In this document: piece by piece, positions 44,193 through 56,869 of the stretch
Numbering within the stretch: the stretch's first letter is position 1
Layout of the letters: each line of letters begins with the position of its first letter
DNA from: Bromus sterilis
Taxonomy: Eukaryota > Streptophyta > Magnoliopsida > Poales > Poaceae
NCBI GenBank assembly: GCA_950022295.1
Contig: OX465600.1
Span: 230,165,782-230,229,781 of the forward strand
Reading direction: 5' to 3'
DNA: 64,000 bases
The notes under the pieces: model-generated
The model's database searches: none
What the model saw: only the letters and a program-made list of their open reading frames with translations
What the model was told of the DNA's origin: nothing
Translations under genes and position numbers: made by a program

Positions 44193-47100
44193 TATAATAG
44201 CCCAGATTTCACAAAAATTAAAAATTTTGTTTTCGGTGTGAATTATTTGATTGTCTGATTTGTTTACGGTGTTTGCATCCCCGATTTATCGATCAGCGAT
44301 TATTTCCCCCCTCTTATCTCGTACCGGACGGAGATAGACCCTTGCCAGGATGACAGTCGACCTTGGCGACACCGGGTTTCACCCGATCACCGTCGCGAAA
44401 ACCCGCACAAGACCAGCCGTAGCCAACGGAACAAAAAAACCCCGTTTAATAAGTAAACGAGATATTTTTATAGCACGCCGGAAAGTGTTCTCGGAACGGT
44501 TCCAGCGCGAGGTGAACACCGCCGGCTCGACGCGCTGATCGCGCAGTTTGAATTTTTACCCGAATCGAAGGTCCTGCGGACCCCCAGCGGTCAGAAACGT
44601 AAACACCGCGTGCGCGAGAGAGAAACCGAGATGTGTTTGCAAACTGCTAGCCACCTGGGCTATATAAAGAACACCACTCTCCCACCCCTTTCTAGGGTTT
44701 CCCTAGCCTAAAAATTACAGTCACCCCCTCCACTTTGCCCCAATCTGCCCCAAAATATCCCCATTTTCGCAACCCTAGCCCATCAGCTCTGAAAAACTCC
44801 CCCCAAACGCTCTGGCCCGTCAGATCTGGCGATCCGACGGCCGAGAGGCCGCCACGTCAGCCCCATCTCCTCCCAACCTCCTCTCTCCTCCCGTCTCCTC
44901 CACGCCGCCAGCTCCCTTGCCGCCGCCGCTTTCGGCCGGCCGCCGCGCGCCGCAGCTGCTCCGGTGAGCCAGCCCCGCCGGCCTCCTCCTTCCCTTCATC
45001 TCCTCCCCTCACCCTTTTCTCCTCCTCCTGCACAGAGACCGCGCCGGCGCGCGCCATGGCCGAGCTTGGGCCGGAGCTCGCAGCTGGCCGCCGTCCCGCC
45101 GCGCCGCCCCTAACCGCCCGGATCCGCCGCGCTGCCCCCTGTCACCTGCGCCCCTCGCCAGCCCACTCAGGCTTCCCAGCCAGATCCGACCCGTGAGGCC
45201 AGTTCCAGCGGCCTGGCCCAGTCTCCTCCACAACCCAGCCACCTCCCAGATCAAATTGGGCCGAACCCCATGGGTGAGCCTTTTTTTTAATTTTTCTGTG
45301 GATAGCCCGTGTAAATTTTGTTAAGTCTGAGTAAATATTGCTGCTGATTCATTTTTGCGATGTAGTTTGCGAATGAACCGTAGCTCGGATGACGTTGCAC
45401 CCAAAAGGAAAATTGTTTAGAATTGTGTGTACTTCAGTTCATCTTTTGTGAGCATTTTGATTTGAGGCTATCTTGATGTTGTTAATCACTGTTGAAGTGG
45501 GCATCAGACTCTTAAGTGTCGTTACTTCCTGTTAAGTGTTGCTGTTATTATTTTATTGCAAGTTTGATGTATGATTGTGACACATCCATGAGGCCTATTG
45601 CATTGATTCTTGTTGCATACTGTTAAGCATCATGTCTACTTCAATCCTATGCAATCACTTGTCATGTTTGCCTGCTGTAGCTATATTAATTCTTGCTCCA
45701 AAGTGGTGACCCTGATGACATGTGCTGCTGTATATCAAGTTGCTACTTTGCTGCCCTATATCTTTTTAACCGTGCATCCTATTGAGCATTGCAACATGTC
45801 ATATTTATCTATGCCATGTCTACTTCCATTATATGTATTGCATCGTCATGTTTACATTACTGGTCATAGATATGTTTAGCTCCAAAGTTGCTATCCTGCA
45901 GATTGTTGACAGCCACCTTTGTTTTCACTAAGTCTGTAACATTCTGATGCCATGTTGCATGCCTAATATCTTTTGATCTGTTATACCTATGACCTTGATT
46001 CTTGTTTGTACCTGATCACCATCATGTCTAATCCATGCTTATATATTTCTATGTCATGTTGTTGCACCTTTGCATATAGTTTTGCTCCTGTTTATACAGT
46101 CTAAAAATAACAGTTTCTGCCCTGTTTATTTATTTATTTTTCACTAAGTCCTTGACGAGTAATGTTTTATAGTTTTTTGTGTTGCTTATAACTAGTGAAC
46201 CATGATGCATATTTGCATGATTCCTTTTGCCATGACTTGCCTGCCATGTCTACTTTTGTTGCATATCATTTGTGTGCATGTCAAAAATCTTTTTCTTGTT
46301 TATTTGTTGCTCTAAAATGTGCTTCCGGATGTTGGCAGATTGTGTGCATAACTTGTTTTGCTTATATCTTTTTAACCGTAACTCCGTTTGGAGTGTTCCT
46401 TATATGTAACTTGATTAGAATTTCATGTAATTTGTGTTTATGCTATTGTTTTCTGCTGTTAACCAACCTAAATATGGTTTAGGGAAGAACAGTACAAATT
46501 ACTTAAATTGTCGTGGGGCACTTAGTGTTATGCCATGTTAAGGTTGTGCCTCACTTAAATTGACTAGCATAGATAGTTTCCTTTATGCTTCACCTCTTGC
46601 CATGTTTTTGTGATATGCCATGCTTGAGTGAGATGCCATGTTAACAACCTTTGCTCATGTTGTGTAGATAAACAACTTGAACCATTGTAAATGTGCGGTA
46701 TCGTCGTGTGTGACGAGTCCTCCACTTAACCTGTTAGTAACCGCTCTCGACGATAGATGCAATACCGTGCGTTGTCTCGTGTTAGCTTCTTGATGTTTCT
46801 TGCTCGCGATGCTTCGTAGTAATAGATGCTTGCTCGTCGATTGCCTTTTCCAGTGTTTCCTTCTTGTGTGCTTTCGCGGGTACCTCTCGGAGACGTTGCG
46901 AGCTTGCGATCGACTACACCCTCGACTTCATCTTCTCATCAGGTAAGGGGGGCATATATCATGCTTATAACTTTCATCTCACTCGCGCCTAGGTGTAGGA
47001 TAGAACGATTGCTTGATCCTACCACATCATATTCATGCCTCTCAAATAAACCCAAACAGCCATGTCCTCCACATCCCAGCAAACCTTGTTCCGCTATGTT

Positions 47101-48559
47101 ACTATTGCTCGCTGCTCAGCCACTGCTCAGTATGAATGCTAGGATGTTATCAACTGTTATACTGTTACTCCTTGGATTGGGCTATCACATTATTATATTG
47201 TTGTTGATGATATGATTATTATAAATGTTGACTATATTCGACGAAGGATGGAAGGTCTAGGCTATCTCGCCCCGACGCTTTGTTCCATTCGAGTCACCTA
47301 GGATCCGAGTCACCTAGGTTTTAAGACTGAGCATGCCTAACCGCGTGTGGGATTTTATGGGGTCCCCTTTTCTTACCTACCTAGCTTCAAACATTTCTAG
47401 TGGTGGCCCAAGCTGATTTTACCATTTGAAAACCGTGTGTGTGTCTGTTGGGTCGCTCCTAGCAGATATTCTTTAAAACAACTTGGGCCAGCAGAGACAT
47501 GGTTTCTCTTGTTGGTCCACCCTAGGGAGCTAGGGGGCTGCCCACATGGTTTGGGTAGCTAACTCGACCTCGTCCAGATAGTAGAGCCCAATTCGAGAGC
47601 GCGGCCGGCTTTTGAGTTGGATGTCGACTCACCGGGGGCCACCCGGATTTGTTAGTTGTTAGCTAGAGGGACCTGTCGTTTCGGATCTCTCGGGACTAAA
47701 TTATAAAATGGCTGCCCGTGATGGGTAGAAACTGAGAGAGATGGGCGTGCGTGCGGAGCCTTGTAATGGGCAGTTGGTACACCCCTACAGGGTTAAATAT
47801 TTTCGAGAAGTCGTGTCCACGGTTATGGACGACTTGAGACCTACTCCTTGTTCATAGACAACAACAACTGAGATAATCTTAATATAACTTGATCAACGTG
47901 TGTGTGCCTTGACTTCTTCTTCTTCGTTGGGATGCGAAGAGGAGGACAAGGATAGGATAGTTGTTATGCTTGCGTAAGTAGTTGATAGCAAGACTTATTG
48001 GAGGCGATTCCTCATCGAATGCTTGGTCGTCATCTTACTCTGAAATAGACCGTTAGCCACTCATATATTGCTAGTGCGTCTGCAACCTCACCACTACCCC
48101 CATCTTACCCGTGAGAACTTAGTTACAAGACTTTTGATATAGCTCACCTCTTTCTTTTCTCTTTTACGCACGTTATACAATGATCTTGGACTTCAGAGGA
48201 GCTCGACGACCCTTTTTCTGGACGCCTTCACGAAAACTCGACGATGACTAGTTAGGTGGATCCCGGCGGAGAGCCTGGATCCGTGTGGTTACGGGAATGG
48301 TGTGTTTTACCTTTGCCACTAGGCATTTGAATTAGTCTGTACTCAGACATGTATCTTCCACTGATGTAATGTATTTAAGGCAGTTGTATGCGGATTGTAC
48401 GAGATGTTGGATCCTTTTAGCTGTAATGTTGTGATATCATGTTGGAAATCCGGGGCATATGGCATTGTCATATGTCGCGGTGGGAACGATATGTGCTTCG
48501 TCCCAGGATCTGGATGGAAACATCTAGATCTGGAACAGTACCGCATATCGGGCCTTACA
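44193..48559 (+). repeat. Long LTR (TGTAACA-type gypsy), copy A
   Basis: About 4.37 kb from TATAATAGCCCAG (mutated TGTAACAGCCC) to GGGCCTTACA. It has a TATA box (TATATAAAG, 44661-44669), a TAGGGTTTCCCTA motif (44693), a GC-rich leader (44820-45240) and an AT-rich tail containing the phrase TTTTTAACCGTAACTCCGTT (46369), common in grass LTRs. No coding domain. The frame 44735-45196 is not kept in copy B, so it is not called. A chromovirus (Tekay-like) origin is plausible from the LTR start only. Confidence 0.6.
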
Positions 48560-51496
48560 CCAGGCTAGCCTATAAATAGACCACCTCTCTCCCTAGCTCT
48601 TCTAGGGTTTCCCTAAACAAAAATTGCACCCACCCCCTGTGAAAGTTCCAGATCAGCCCCCTAGCCCTCCAAAATTCCGAAATCCTAGCCTCCCTCAGAT
48701 CTAAGATCCAATGGCTCGGATCGAGTCACCTCGCTCCCACCAACCTCCAGCCAATCTCCCACCGAACCGGGCCTTGCAGGGCCCAGCCACCGCCGCCGTC
48801 GGGCCCGAACCGGGACGGGAAGCCCCCCCAAGCTCCTTCACGGCGCCTCCGGCCGACGCGCCACCGCTCGTTGCCGGCAGCCGCCCCAACGACCCTCCTC
48901 TCCTCCCACGCACCCCTCTCGTCGTTTCCCTCCTCTAGCCTCACCGCCCGCTCTCCCTCCGCAGGATCGCCGCCGCCATGGAAAAGCTCGGCCGAGCTCC
49001 CGCCGCCCGGTGCCTTGCCCTCACCTCGCCGCGCTGCCCTGACCGTGCCACCGGTCGGATCTCCAGTGATCGCCGCCGCCTGCACCAGTCCCGAGCCCCC
49101 CTGCCCCTCACCTCCTCGCCGCCGGCGGAATCAAGGGCCACCGCTGTCACCGATCCAGGCGGGATCGGGACGAGCGAGCCGCCACTCTCCTTCCGCCATG
49201 TGCCGGTGTGCCAAGCGGGGCCCAGCACAGCGGCCTCCCCTACACGGCCCACACCGCCACTTGGCCCATGGCCTCTCCACCGCAGCTGGCCCTGGCCCAA
49301 CGTGAGCATCCCGTCGCCTCTTTTTTCTATATTTTATTTTTTTTTCTTATTTTGGCTAAGTCCTAGATATTTGCTGCTGCTGCTGTATTGTTTTGCGATG
49401 CAATTTGCGAATGAACCGTAGGTCGGATGACATGGCTCCCAAAAGGAAAATTGTGCTCAGTGATGTGCTCTAACTTTTTTGCTGTAGTGAGTTAATCGGT
49501 TTGAGGTCATCTGGTTGGTGTAATTGTATGTTTAATACTGCTACCTGCTGTTAAATGCCGCTGACTGTTATTTTCTTGCAAGTTTGGTTGATGTTTGTGT
49601 CACATCCATGATTCCAATGCCAGTAATTCTTTCTTTTATGTGTTAAGCATCATGTGTACTTCAAGTAGATGCATTCATTTTCGATGTTTACCTGCTGTAG
49701 CTATTTCATATCTTGCTCCAAATTGGTGACCCTGATAATCATGATTTAAGATAGCCCAATATTTGACCGATATTTGGCCGATATATCTTCTAGGAAAGTT
49801 TGCCGATATTTTTTCCTTCATTGAATATCGGCAAATAGCCCGATATCTTGCCGATATAGCTGCATTCTTTGTATCAAATATCCCCAAATAGCTGCCAAAA
49901 AGGCCCGCCGATATATCCTGTATCCCGCTATTTTAAACCTTGCTGATAATATGTGTTGATGTTTGTATAAAGTTGCTACTTTGATGCCTTATAGTTAGTG
50001 ATCCATGCTTCATATGCATTAGCTCCAATGTAATTAATTGCTCCTTGCCTTGTATATCTTGATTCCATGCTTTTCTTTTCCATGATATCTTTACTAATCA
50101 TATAGTTCTTGAGATCCCAAAGTACATACCTTCTGTTATCTGTCAACTATCCTGAAATTCTACTAAGTCTGGAATATAATATAGCTGCCTTGCATGCTTA
50201 ATACTTATTCATCCATATGGGTCCTTTGACCACAGGTGCTATGTATGAACTCATGAGCATCATGTAGGCTTGCTGTAGATGTATTGCATGTTCATTTAGG
50301 AGCTTTTTTGAAATTGCTTTTGCTACTGTTTATATAGCATGTCTATAACAGTTTGCCATGCCTCTGTTTTTCACTAAGTCTTAGACCAGTAGTATTGTTT
50401 AGCTTTTTGCATGGATTACAATTATTTGTTCCTGGTGCTCATATATATGAAACTTTGATGCCATGCCTTCCTTGTCATGTCTATTGTTAATCCATGTCAT
50501 TTTGGTGCATGTTTTCATTCAGTAGTTTGTTGTTTCATTGCTCTAAAGTGTGCTACCTGATGTTAACAGCTTGTGTTCATAACTTGCGTTGCTTGTATCT
50601 TTTTAACCGTAACTCCGTTTGTGGTGTTCTTTCTATGTAACTTGATTAGAATTTCATGTAGATTGTGATTGTGATATTGTTTGATGTTGATAACCAATAT
50701 AAAATATGGTTTAGGGAAGAACAGTACAAAATTCTTTGATCATCGTGGGGCCCATAGTGTTATGCCATGTTAAGGGTGTTGCCTCACTTAACTTGACTAG
50801 CATAGATAGTTTACTTTGTGCTTCACCTCTTGCCATGATTGTGTGATATGCCATGATTGATTGAGATGCCATGTTAACAACATTTGCTCATGTTGTGTAG
50901 GTAAACAACTTGAACCATTCTAAATGGGCGGTATCGTCATGTGTGACGAGTACTCCACTTAACCTGTTAGTAACTGCTCTCGACGATAGATGTGATACCA
51001 TATTGTGTTGTATCGTGTTTCCTTCTTGTTGTTGCTTGCTTGTGATTGTTTCGTAGTAATATATTATTGCTCATCGATTGCGTTTCCAGTTTTTCCTTCT
51101 TGTGTGCTCCCGTGGTTACTCTAGGAGACGATGCGAGCTTGCGATCGGCTACACCTTTGGCTTCGTCTTCTCATCAGGTAAGGGGGAGCACATATCATGC
51201 TTATAACTTTCAACTCACTTGTGCCTAGGTATAGGATAGAACGATTGCTTGATCCTACCACCTCATATTTATGCCTCTCAAATAAACCCAAACGACCATG
51301 TCGTCCACATCCCAGCAAACCTTGTTTGCCCATGTACCTTGCTTCCTTAACCACTGCTTAGTATGCATGCTTAGGATGCTACAACTGTTATCCTGTTACT
51401 CCTTGGATTGGGCTATCACCCTATTATATTGTTGTGGATGATATGATTATTAAAATGTTAGCTATACCCGACGAAGGATGGAAGATCAAGGCTATC
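48560..51496 (+). repeat. Long LTR (TGTAACA-type gypsy), copy B, partial
   Basis: It starts directly after copy A at a point matching about 44640 of copy A (just before the TATA box TATAAATAG, 48571-48579) and runs colinear to about 47250 of copy A. It is then interrupted by element 2 and resumes for 58527-58570. It also carries a MITE at 49740-49942. Confidence 0.65.
49740..49942. mobile_element. hAT-like MITE, 203 bp
   Basis: Absent from the same place in copy A (about 45710). It is flanked by the 8 bp target duplication CTGATAAT (49732-49739 and 49943-49950). Imperfect 16 bp terminal inverted repeats pair CATGATTTAAGATAGC with CAAGGTTTAAAATAGC (three mismatches). The interior has many CCGATAT repeats in both orientations. 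The 8 bp duplication and CA-G start suggest hAT. Confidence 0.75.
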
Positions 51497-53059
51497 TGAT
51501 ACGTACCAAATGTATCTATAATTTCTGCTTGTTCCATGCATGTTTTGTGTGACTTTACCATGTTTTGCTTGAACATTCCGGCCATTAAAAGTGCTCCAAA
51601 AATTCCGGGAAAAATATATAAAAAATCAGCGCAATAGAAGCTTCCGGAATCACCAAGAGAGGGAAGGGGGGCCACCACCAGGAGGCCAGGAGGGTCCCTG
51701 ACGCGACCCCACCCTAGGTCGCGCAAGGAGGCCTCCTGGCTGCCTGGTGGGTCCCCTCGACGCCCTCCTTCGCCTATATTTACCCCTCGGGGAGGAAACC
51801 CCTAGTTCAGACTCCTTTTTCGCGATCTCGCCTCTGTTCCGCCGCCCCCGCCGTTTCTAGATCGGGGCTGCCTAGAGAAGATGCTTCGGCACCCTGCCGG
51901 GAGAAGCTACCCCCTCCGGGAGACCCTCCATAGCCATGGACGCCTCCCGTATGTACCGTGAGTAGTTTCCCTTGGACCATGGGTCCGTGACCAGTAGCTA
52001 TGTGATCTATGTCTCCCCCTTTTATGCTTCCACTTTCGAGTCGTCGTGAGCTGCCTCACATAATCGAGGCATCTATGTAATTTATGTTGTTGTTATGCTG
52101 AGTTTGTTGGGATCTGATGGATTATGAGACTATGTTCAGATTGTGATGAGTAATATATTTGGTTCTTCTCTTTTATATTTTGTTCTTGAGTAAATTCTTG
52201 CATGTTCTCCGTTGCGGTATTTTCTTTGGCCAAGTATTTTATTTGCAACTCCAAGAGAGAGTGTTACGCTCGATTGTGGGTTCAACCCCTTGATGTCTAG
52301 CTTGAGTGACAGAAACATGAGACTAGGGGATGTGTTGTTGCCACCAGGGATAAAACAACAGTGCTTGTACCTGCGGGTGCAAGGATTGTTTACTTTACGC
52401 AAAGTTCTTTTAATGCAGTTGTCTGTTGCTTTGAGTTTACACTTTGGGTGGGATTCACAACTTAATACCAGCGAGTTGTTCTGGATAGATATCTCAAGGT
52501 GGATGATTCGTAGTAGATGCAGATGGATTTCGGTCTACTTACCTTGGCGTACTGCCCATTGCTTTTGAGCCCTTCCTTTCTTTGCAGCATTGTTAGCATT
52601 GCGGTGCCTTCATAATCCTGTCAATTTCCCAACTGTGATTTGTTTACCTCGCTAGCACTTTTATCGTCTTTTGGGAGAGAGACATCACTAGTGAAAATCA
52701 CGGGACCCTGGTCCATCTTCATATCACTTTTTACACCCTTATTAGTTTCAGTCTTTACTTTAAGTTGCCACTATTATTATCTCTTGCGTTGATCCTTTGT
52801 AAACAGCAAGGCCGGAGGAATTGACAACTCCTCTGTACTCGTTGGGAGCAAAGTTATTTGTATCTGTGTGCAGGTCCATGTGAAGCTAGCAACCTCGGCG
52901 CCATTGTTCACTTTACCACCTTCTTGTATCTTTCGGAGTCCTACGGGAGACAAACCTTGGTATCTTTGCCAAGGGAAAACTTGCCGCTGCACTATATCTC
53001 ACCCTGCACTTGGGGTAATCAACGAGGGCTTGAAGAGTATTAACACTCTCTTTCCATCA
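51497..53059 (+). repeat. 5' LTR of element 2
   Basis: 1563 bp, TGATACGTACC to TTTCCATCA. It lacks about 90 bp near 51576 that the 3' LTR retains (about 56945-57040). Confidence 0.9.
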
Positions 53060-53069
53060 GCAAGTTTTC

Positions 53070-53087
53070 TGGCGCCGTTGTAGGGGA
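53070..53087 (+). other. Primer binding site (tRNA-Asp type, two mismatches)
   Basis: TGGCGCCGTTGTAGGGGA lies 10 bp after the LTR. It differs from the perfect site at 62771 at two positions. Confidence 0.8.
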
Positions 53088-53228
53088 CTCCAATCTACAA
53101 GATAGGGGAGTTGCACACTATCTTTTATCTTTGCTTTTTAGTCTTGTTAGTTTACCTTTCAGTTTTTACTTTTGTGTCCTTAATCAAAAATAAAAAAAAT
53201 ACCTGTTACCCTTGTTGTGTGGTTAAGT

Positions 53229-54026
53229 ATGTTAGGAGGTTGTACTATGAGGGAATCCGAAGTCTTGGATTTCCATCAAAGGAACGGGGAGAATATGAAG
53301 AAGGCATGGGACAGAATTTCTAAAGCACATAAGGCAAATATGCCTTGGTTACCTATAAGAATTGTGCTTAAATTTTTTTACTTTGGCCTTTTTAAGTGGT
53401 GTAAGCACTCTATTGATCTTATAGCTGAAGGAGACGTTTTAGAGTGTGATGAAGCTAGAGCTCTTGAAATTATACATGGTTTATCTGGTTATTTTGTTTA
53501 TGATGGTCTTAACACTGTTGTGGACAGAATTGCTACTATTGAGAAGAGAGTTGATACTCTAGACTTAAAAGAAGTAGAGAAGTTAAATCCCCCTAGAGAG
53601 GAGATTTTGGAAATAGAAAGTGACTGGGAGCCTTTTGTTAGGGTTGTTATCTCTAATCAAAACTTCCTTGCCTTTTGTGACATCGGATCTACAGTTTCTA
53701 TAATGCCAAGCTTTATTTATGATTCTTTGTACCTTGCAAGCATGGAGAAATTTCCATCTTTCCATGAACATTCTAATGGTGATATTTCTGAGATCCAGGG
53801 AAGATTAAAAGACGTCCAAGTCATGTTTCTTAAAAGCAGTGTAGAGATTGACTTTGCCATCATGAAGGCCAACAAAGGAAATATAGTGCTCGGAAGGGAC
53901 TTCCTCCGAGCCATGAAAGGCTTCATTGATATAGGTAAAGGACAAATACGTTTGCGTGGTAAGGAAAAAGGTATGTACCTCTTCCCTCAGAAGAACAAGG
54001 ATGAGCTTATTGAAAACCCTTTTTAA
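53229..54026 (+). CDS. Gag-piece/protease-like ORF of element 2
   Basis: 265 codons from the first ATG; the frame is open slightly further to 53217. Residues about 10-60 resemble the middle of Athila-type gag (LDFHQRNGENMKKAWDRI). Residues about 125-260 resemble a retropepsin: FCDIGSTVSIMP holds the catalytic aspartate in a D-I-G-S setting, and NIVLGRDFLRAMKGFIDIGKG matches the C-terminal protease strand. The two parts are joined by a large internal deletion that kept the frame. The start codon context and whether the product folds are unknown. It is unrelated to the ORF of element 1. Confidence 0.65.
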   Translation: MLGGCTMRESEVLDFHQRNGENMKKAWDRISKAHKANMPWLPIRIVLKFFYFGLFKWCKHSIDLIAEGDVLECDEARALEIIHGLSGYFVYDGLNTVVDRIATIEKRVDTLDLKEVEKLNPPREEILEIESDWEPFVRVVISNQNFLAFCDIGSTVSIMPSFIYDSLYLASMEKFPSFHEHSNGDISEIQGRLKDVQVMFLKSSVEIDFAIMKANKGNIVLGRDFLRAMKGFIDIGKGQIRLRGKEKGMYLFPQKNKDELIENPF

Positions 54027-56855
54027 ATCCTTGGTGAACCTTCCGATGATTTTGGAGAACTTTGATCTTCTGCTTTAAGCCTAGCTAATGGCTCTAAAGA
54101 AGCGCTTTCGGGAGGCAGCCCGCAACGAATTTAGGTTTTTCTTTTTGCTTTTCTTCTGTTCTTAGTGGTCTTGATGATTGTTACTACTATAGCAACATCA
54201 TTGTATCTTTACTTTTCAAGCTTTGTGCCAAGTTTCGCCTCATACGGCAAGGGAAGTAAAAGTTGTGACATGCTGTCCAGAAAACAGATTCTTTCCTCGT
54301 GACTAGAAAAATCAGAGAAAAATCTCAGTTCATCTTTTTGAGCTGAATTATTTACACAGCGTTCTCTATACAATTACAAAACTTCCGTATGTTCTGAGTT
54401 TTTTGATTTGAGTTGCATAAGTATCCCTAAAAAATCCGTTTCTATCTTCTGTTCTGTTTTTCACAGATTCTGCCACGTTTTGTCTCTCTTCACTTTTGCA
54501 AACCTTAAGCTTTCTTTTTCTTTGAAAAAACCTTTTGAAAATCTTGGTAAACAGTATCTATTCCTGGAAATCTTTATTTGCAGTAGAGGAAAATTATTTT
54601 ATTAGGGTACTAACCTCTCTAATCAGTCTACAATGAGTTATGTATGAAGGGAGTTTTCAAGTGCGCGATGGAGGATGATGAAAGAAGACTTAGGAGGGTC
54701 AAACGCTCAAGCTTGGGAATGCCCATGTGCACCCCCAATAAATATTCAAGGAGACTGAAGCGTCTAAGCTTGGGGATGCCCCCGTGCATCCCCTTATTCA
54801 TCAACAATTATCAGTTCGTCTCTCGTTGCACTATATTTTTATCAATTCATGCGTTATGTTCTTTGCTTGGAGCGTCTCGCTCTTAGGTTTTGTTTTTAGT
54901 TTTCCTTTGGTTTGTTTTCTGTAGTAACAAGTTAGACCCCAACTTACTCTTTTGTGTGGGAGAGATTCACGCTCCGCTTGAATTAGAACTCCTCATAGGA
55001 TTTGCATGCTTATTCTTTTAGCTGTGAGCTGTTCTTTTTCTTTTCCTAGCTGCTGTTATGTTTAGTCGTAGTGCTTTAGTTTTTCTAGAGCTTTTCTTTT
55101 TGTCTTAGGTTGAACTTTCTATAGGTTGCATGTTTTATCTTGTTAGAGAGTTTTCCTGTTGCACTGAGTTCTGTGTCTTGACTGAAAGTAGGTAGTTAAA
55201 GTTGATGTTCTCTTTGTAGTAGTAACTTGGAATAGTTTTGAGGTATTGACTAGAGTAATGTTTGAACTTATGGTGTCAAGAGCTCTGGCCTATTAGTGAC
55301 AGATGTCGTATTTTGGGCAATCCATGTGTCTTTTGAAAACCAAAAACCCCTGTTGAGAACTCTAGCTACTAGATGGATCACTAACCTCTGGAGGGTTCGA
55401 ATATTAGAGTACACTCACGTACCATGAGTCGAGGATGCGCAAAGATAACCAAACCCCCATACACTCCTCCTCGGGGTACCTGTCTCTTTGTGAACCTCCT
55501 GATTAGATTGAGAGTTACCGATAATAAGTGCATGAGTTCTTCAGACTAATGTGAGTATTCGAAAGTTGACACTTCCACCCACCTATACTTTTTCTAGCCT
55601 CTTCGGTACCGTGCTTTGCCCTTTCTCACCTCGCGAGTTGGCACATACTTCGCCGGTGCATCCAAACCTTTGGCATGATACGCTCTGTCATCATAAACCT
55701 CCTTATATCTTTCCTCAAAACAGCCACCATACCTACCTATCAAGTCATTTCCATAGCCTTTCCGAGATACATTGCCATGCAACATCCACCTTCTCATGAC
55801 TTGATCTTCATGTCATACATTTGCATCATGATTTTTACATTTTCTTTATGTGAGTACCTTTGTAAGTGTGGAAGATCTCCTATATTCTTGTAAAATATAG
55901 AGTATTGCCCCTAAATTGAGGAAAAGATCCCAAAGAGGACAAAATCAAAAGATCCCAAAGAGGACAAATGAGAGTTAAATAGAAAGAGCCATTGAGGCCA
56001 CCAAAAAAATAAAAAATAAAAGAGAACAAGAGAAAAAAAAATAAGAACAGAGAAGGGGGCATACTACTGTTCCTTTTGAGAGATGCACACTAGTACTTCA
56101 TCTTCTATCCCTTGTACTTCATAGAGATCTTCATCATGCATAAAGCTATGTGGGGACCCTTCACACTGTAGAACTTGGCTTGTATATTCCAATGATGAGC
56201 CTCCTCAAATGGGCTCTAGGTCTTCTTGAGCAAGCAAGTTAGATGCACCCCCACTAGTTCCCTTGGAGAGCTTTTAGCTCACATGTGCATCCGTTGTATG
56301 GAATCCCTACTCCTCACATCATATCTATCATATGGCCTTCTCTCGTCTATGATTTTCCTCATTGATGTGAGCCTTTCACACCTTTTTGTCTTCCTCCTCC
56401 ACCTTCTTTCTGTTTCTTCTTTTAGGTGTCAACTTTCTTGCTCACGCTCATCCATTACATGAGTGCTCAAAATATCGAAAGGGAGTGGATCAGTTTGACT
56501 TATACCTGGCTAGTGGTCTGGGGACGAGTCCAAATAAGAACCCAAAGGAGACCAAGTGTGAAACTTTAGTAGGTAGTTGTTCTCAACAACCTTATTTTTT
56601 TCTCTCGTATTTCCCTATCCCTTGCTTGCACGCAGACACCATCTGGAGAAATTCGAGTCACGGACAGCAAGAGCTCTTGCACCTTTTGTTCTTTTGTTGG
56701 TTGTGTCAATGCTAATATAGACTCTTGCTTGTTAAGACTTAAATTGAATTGCATGCTTTGATTGCTTTACCTAAAATTCCTTTTATGGTTGTGTGGCATG
56801 TCACCACAGAAATTATGCTTGCTATCATTTACCTACTCGAGGACGAGCAGGAATT
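54027..56855 (+). other. Untranslated 3' internal region of element 2
   Basis: From about 54078 it follows 4441-7353 of element 1 closely by eye. Extra purine motifs lie at 54709-54724 (AAGCTTGGGAATGCCC) and 54766-54781 (AAGCTTGGGGATGCCC). The AAAGATCCCAAAGAGGAC array (55924-55975) has about two units, versus three in element 1. No gene. Confidence 0.7.
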
Positions 56856-56869
56856 AAACTTGGGGATGT
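56856..56869 (+). other. Polypurine tract of element 2
   Basis: AAACTTGGGGATGT lies directly before the 3' LTR. Confidence 0.8.

Noticed and set aside
44735..45196. 153-codon P/A-rich frame after an LTR TATA box
   Set aside because: Copy B has a different, unrelated frame at the same place, so coding constraint is unlikely.
48711..49421. Frames in the GC-rich leader of LTR copy B
   Set aside because: Same reason; mutually overlapping and not conserved.
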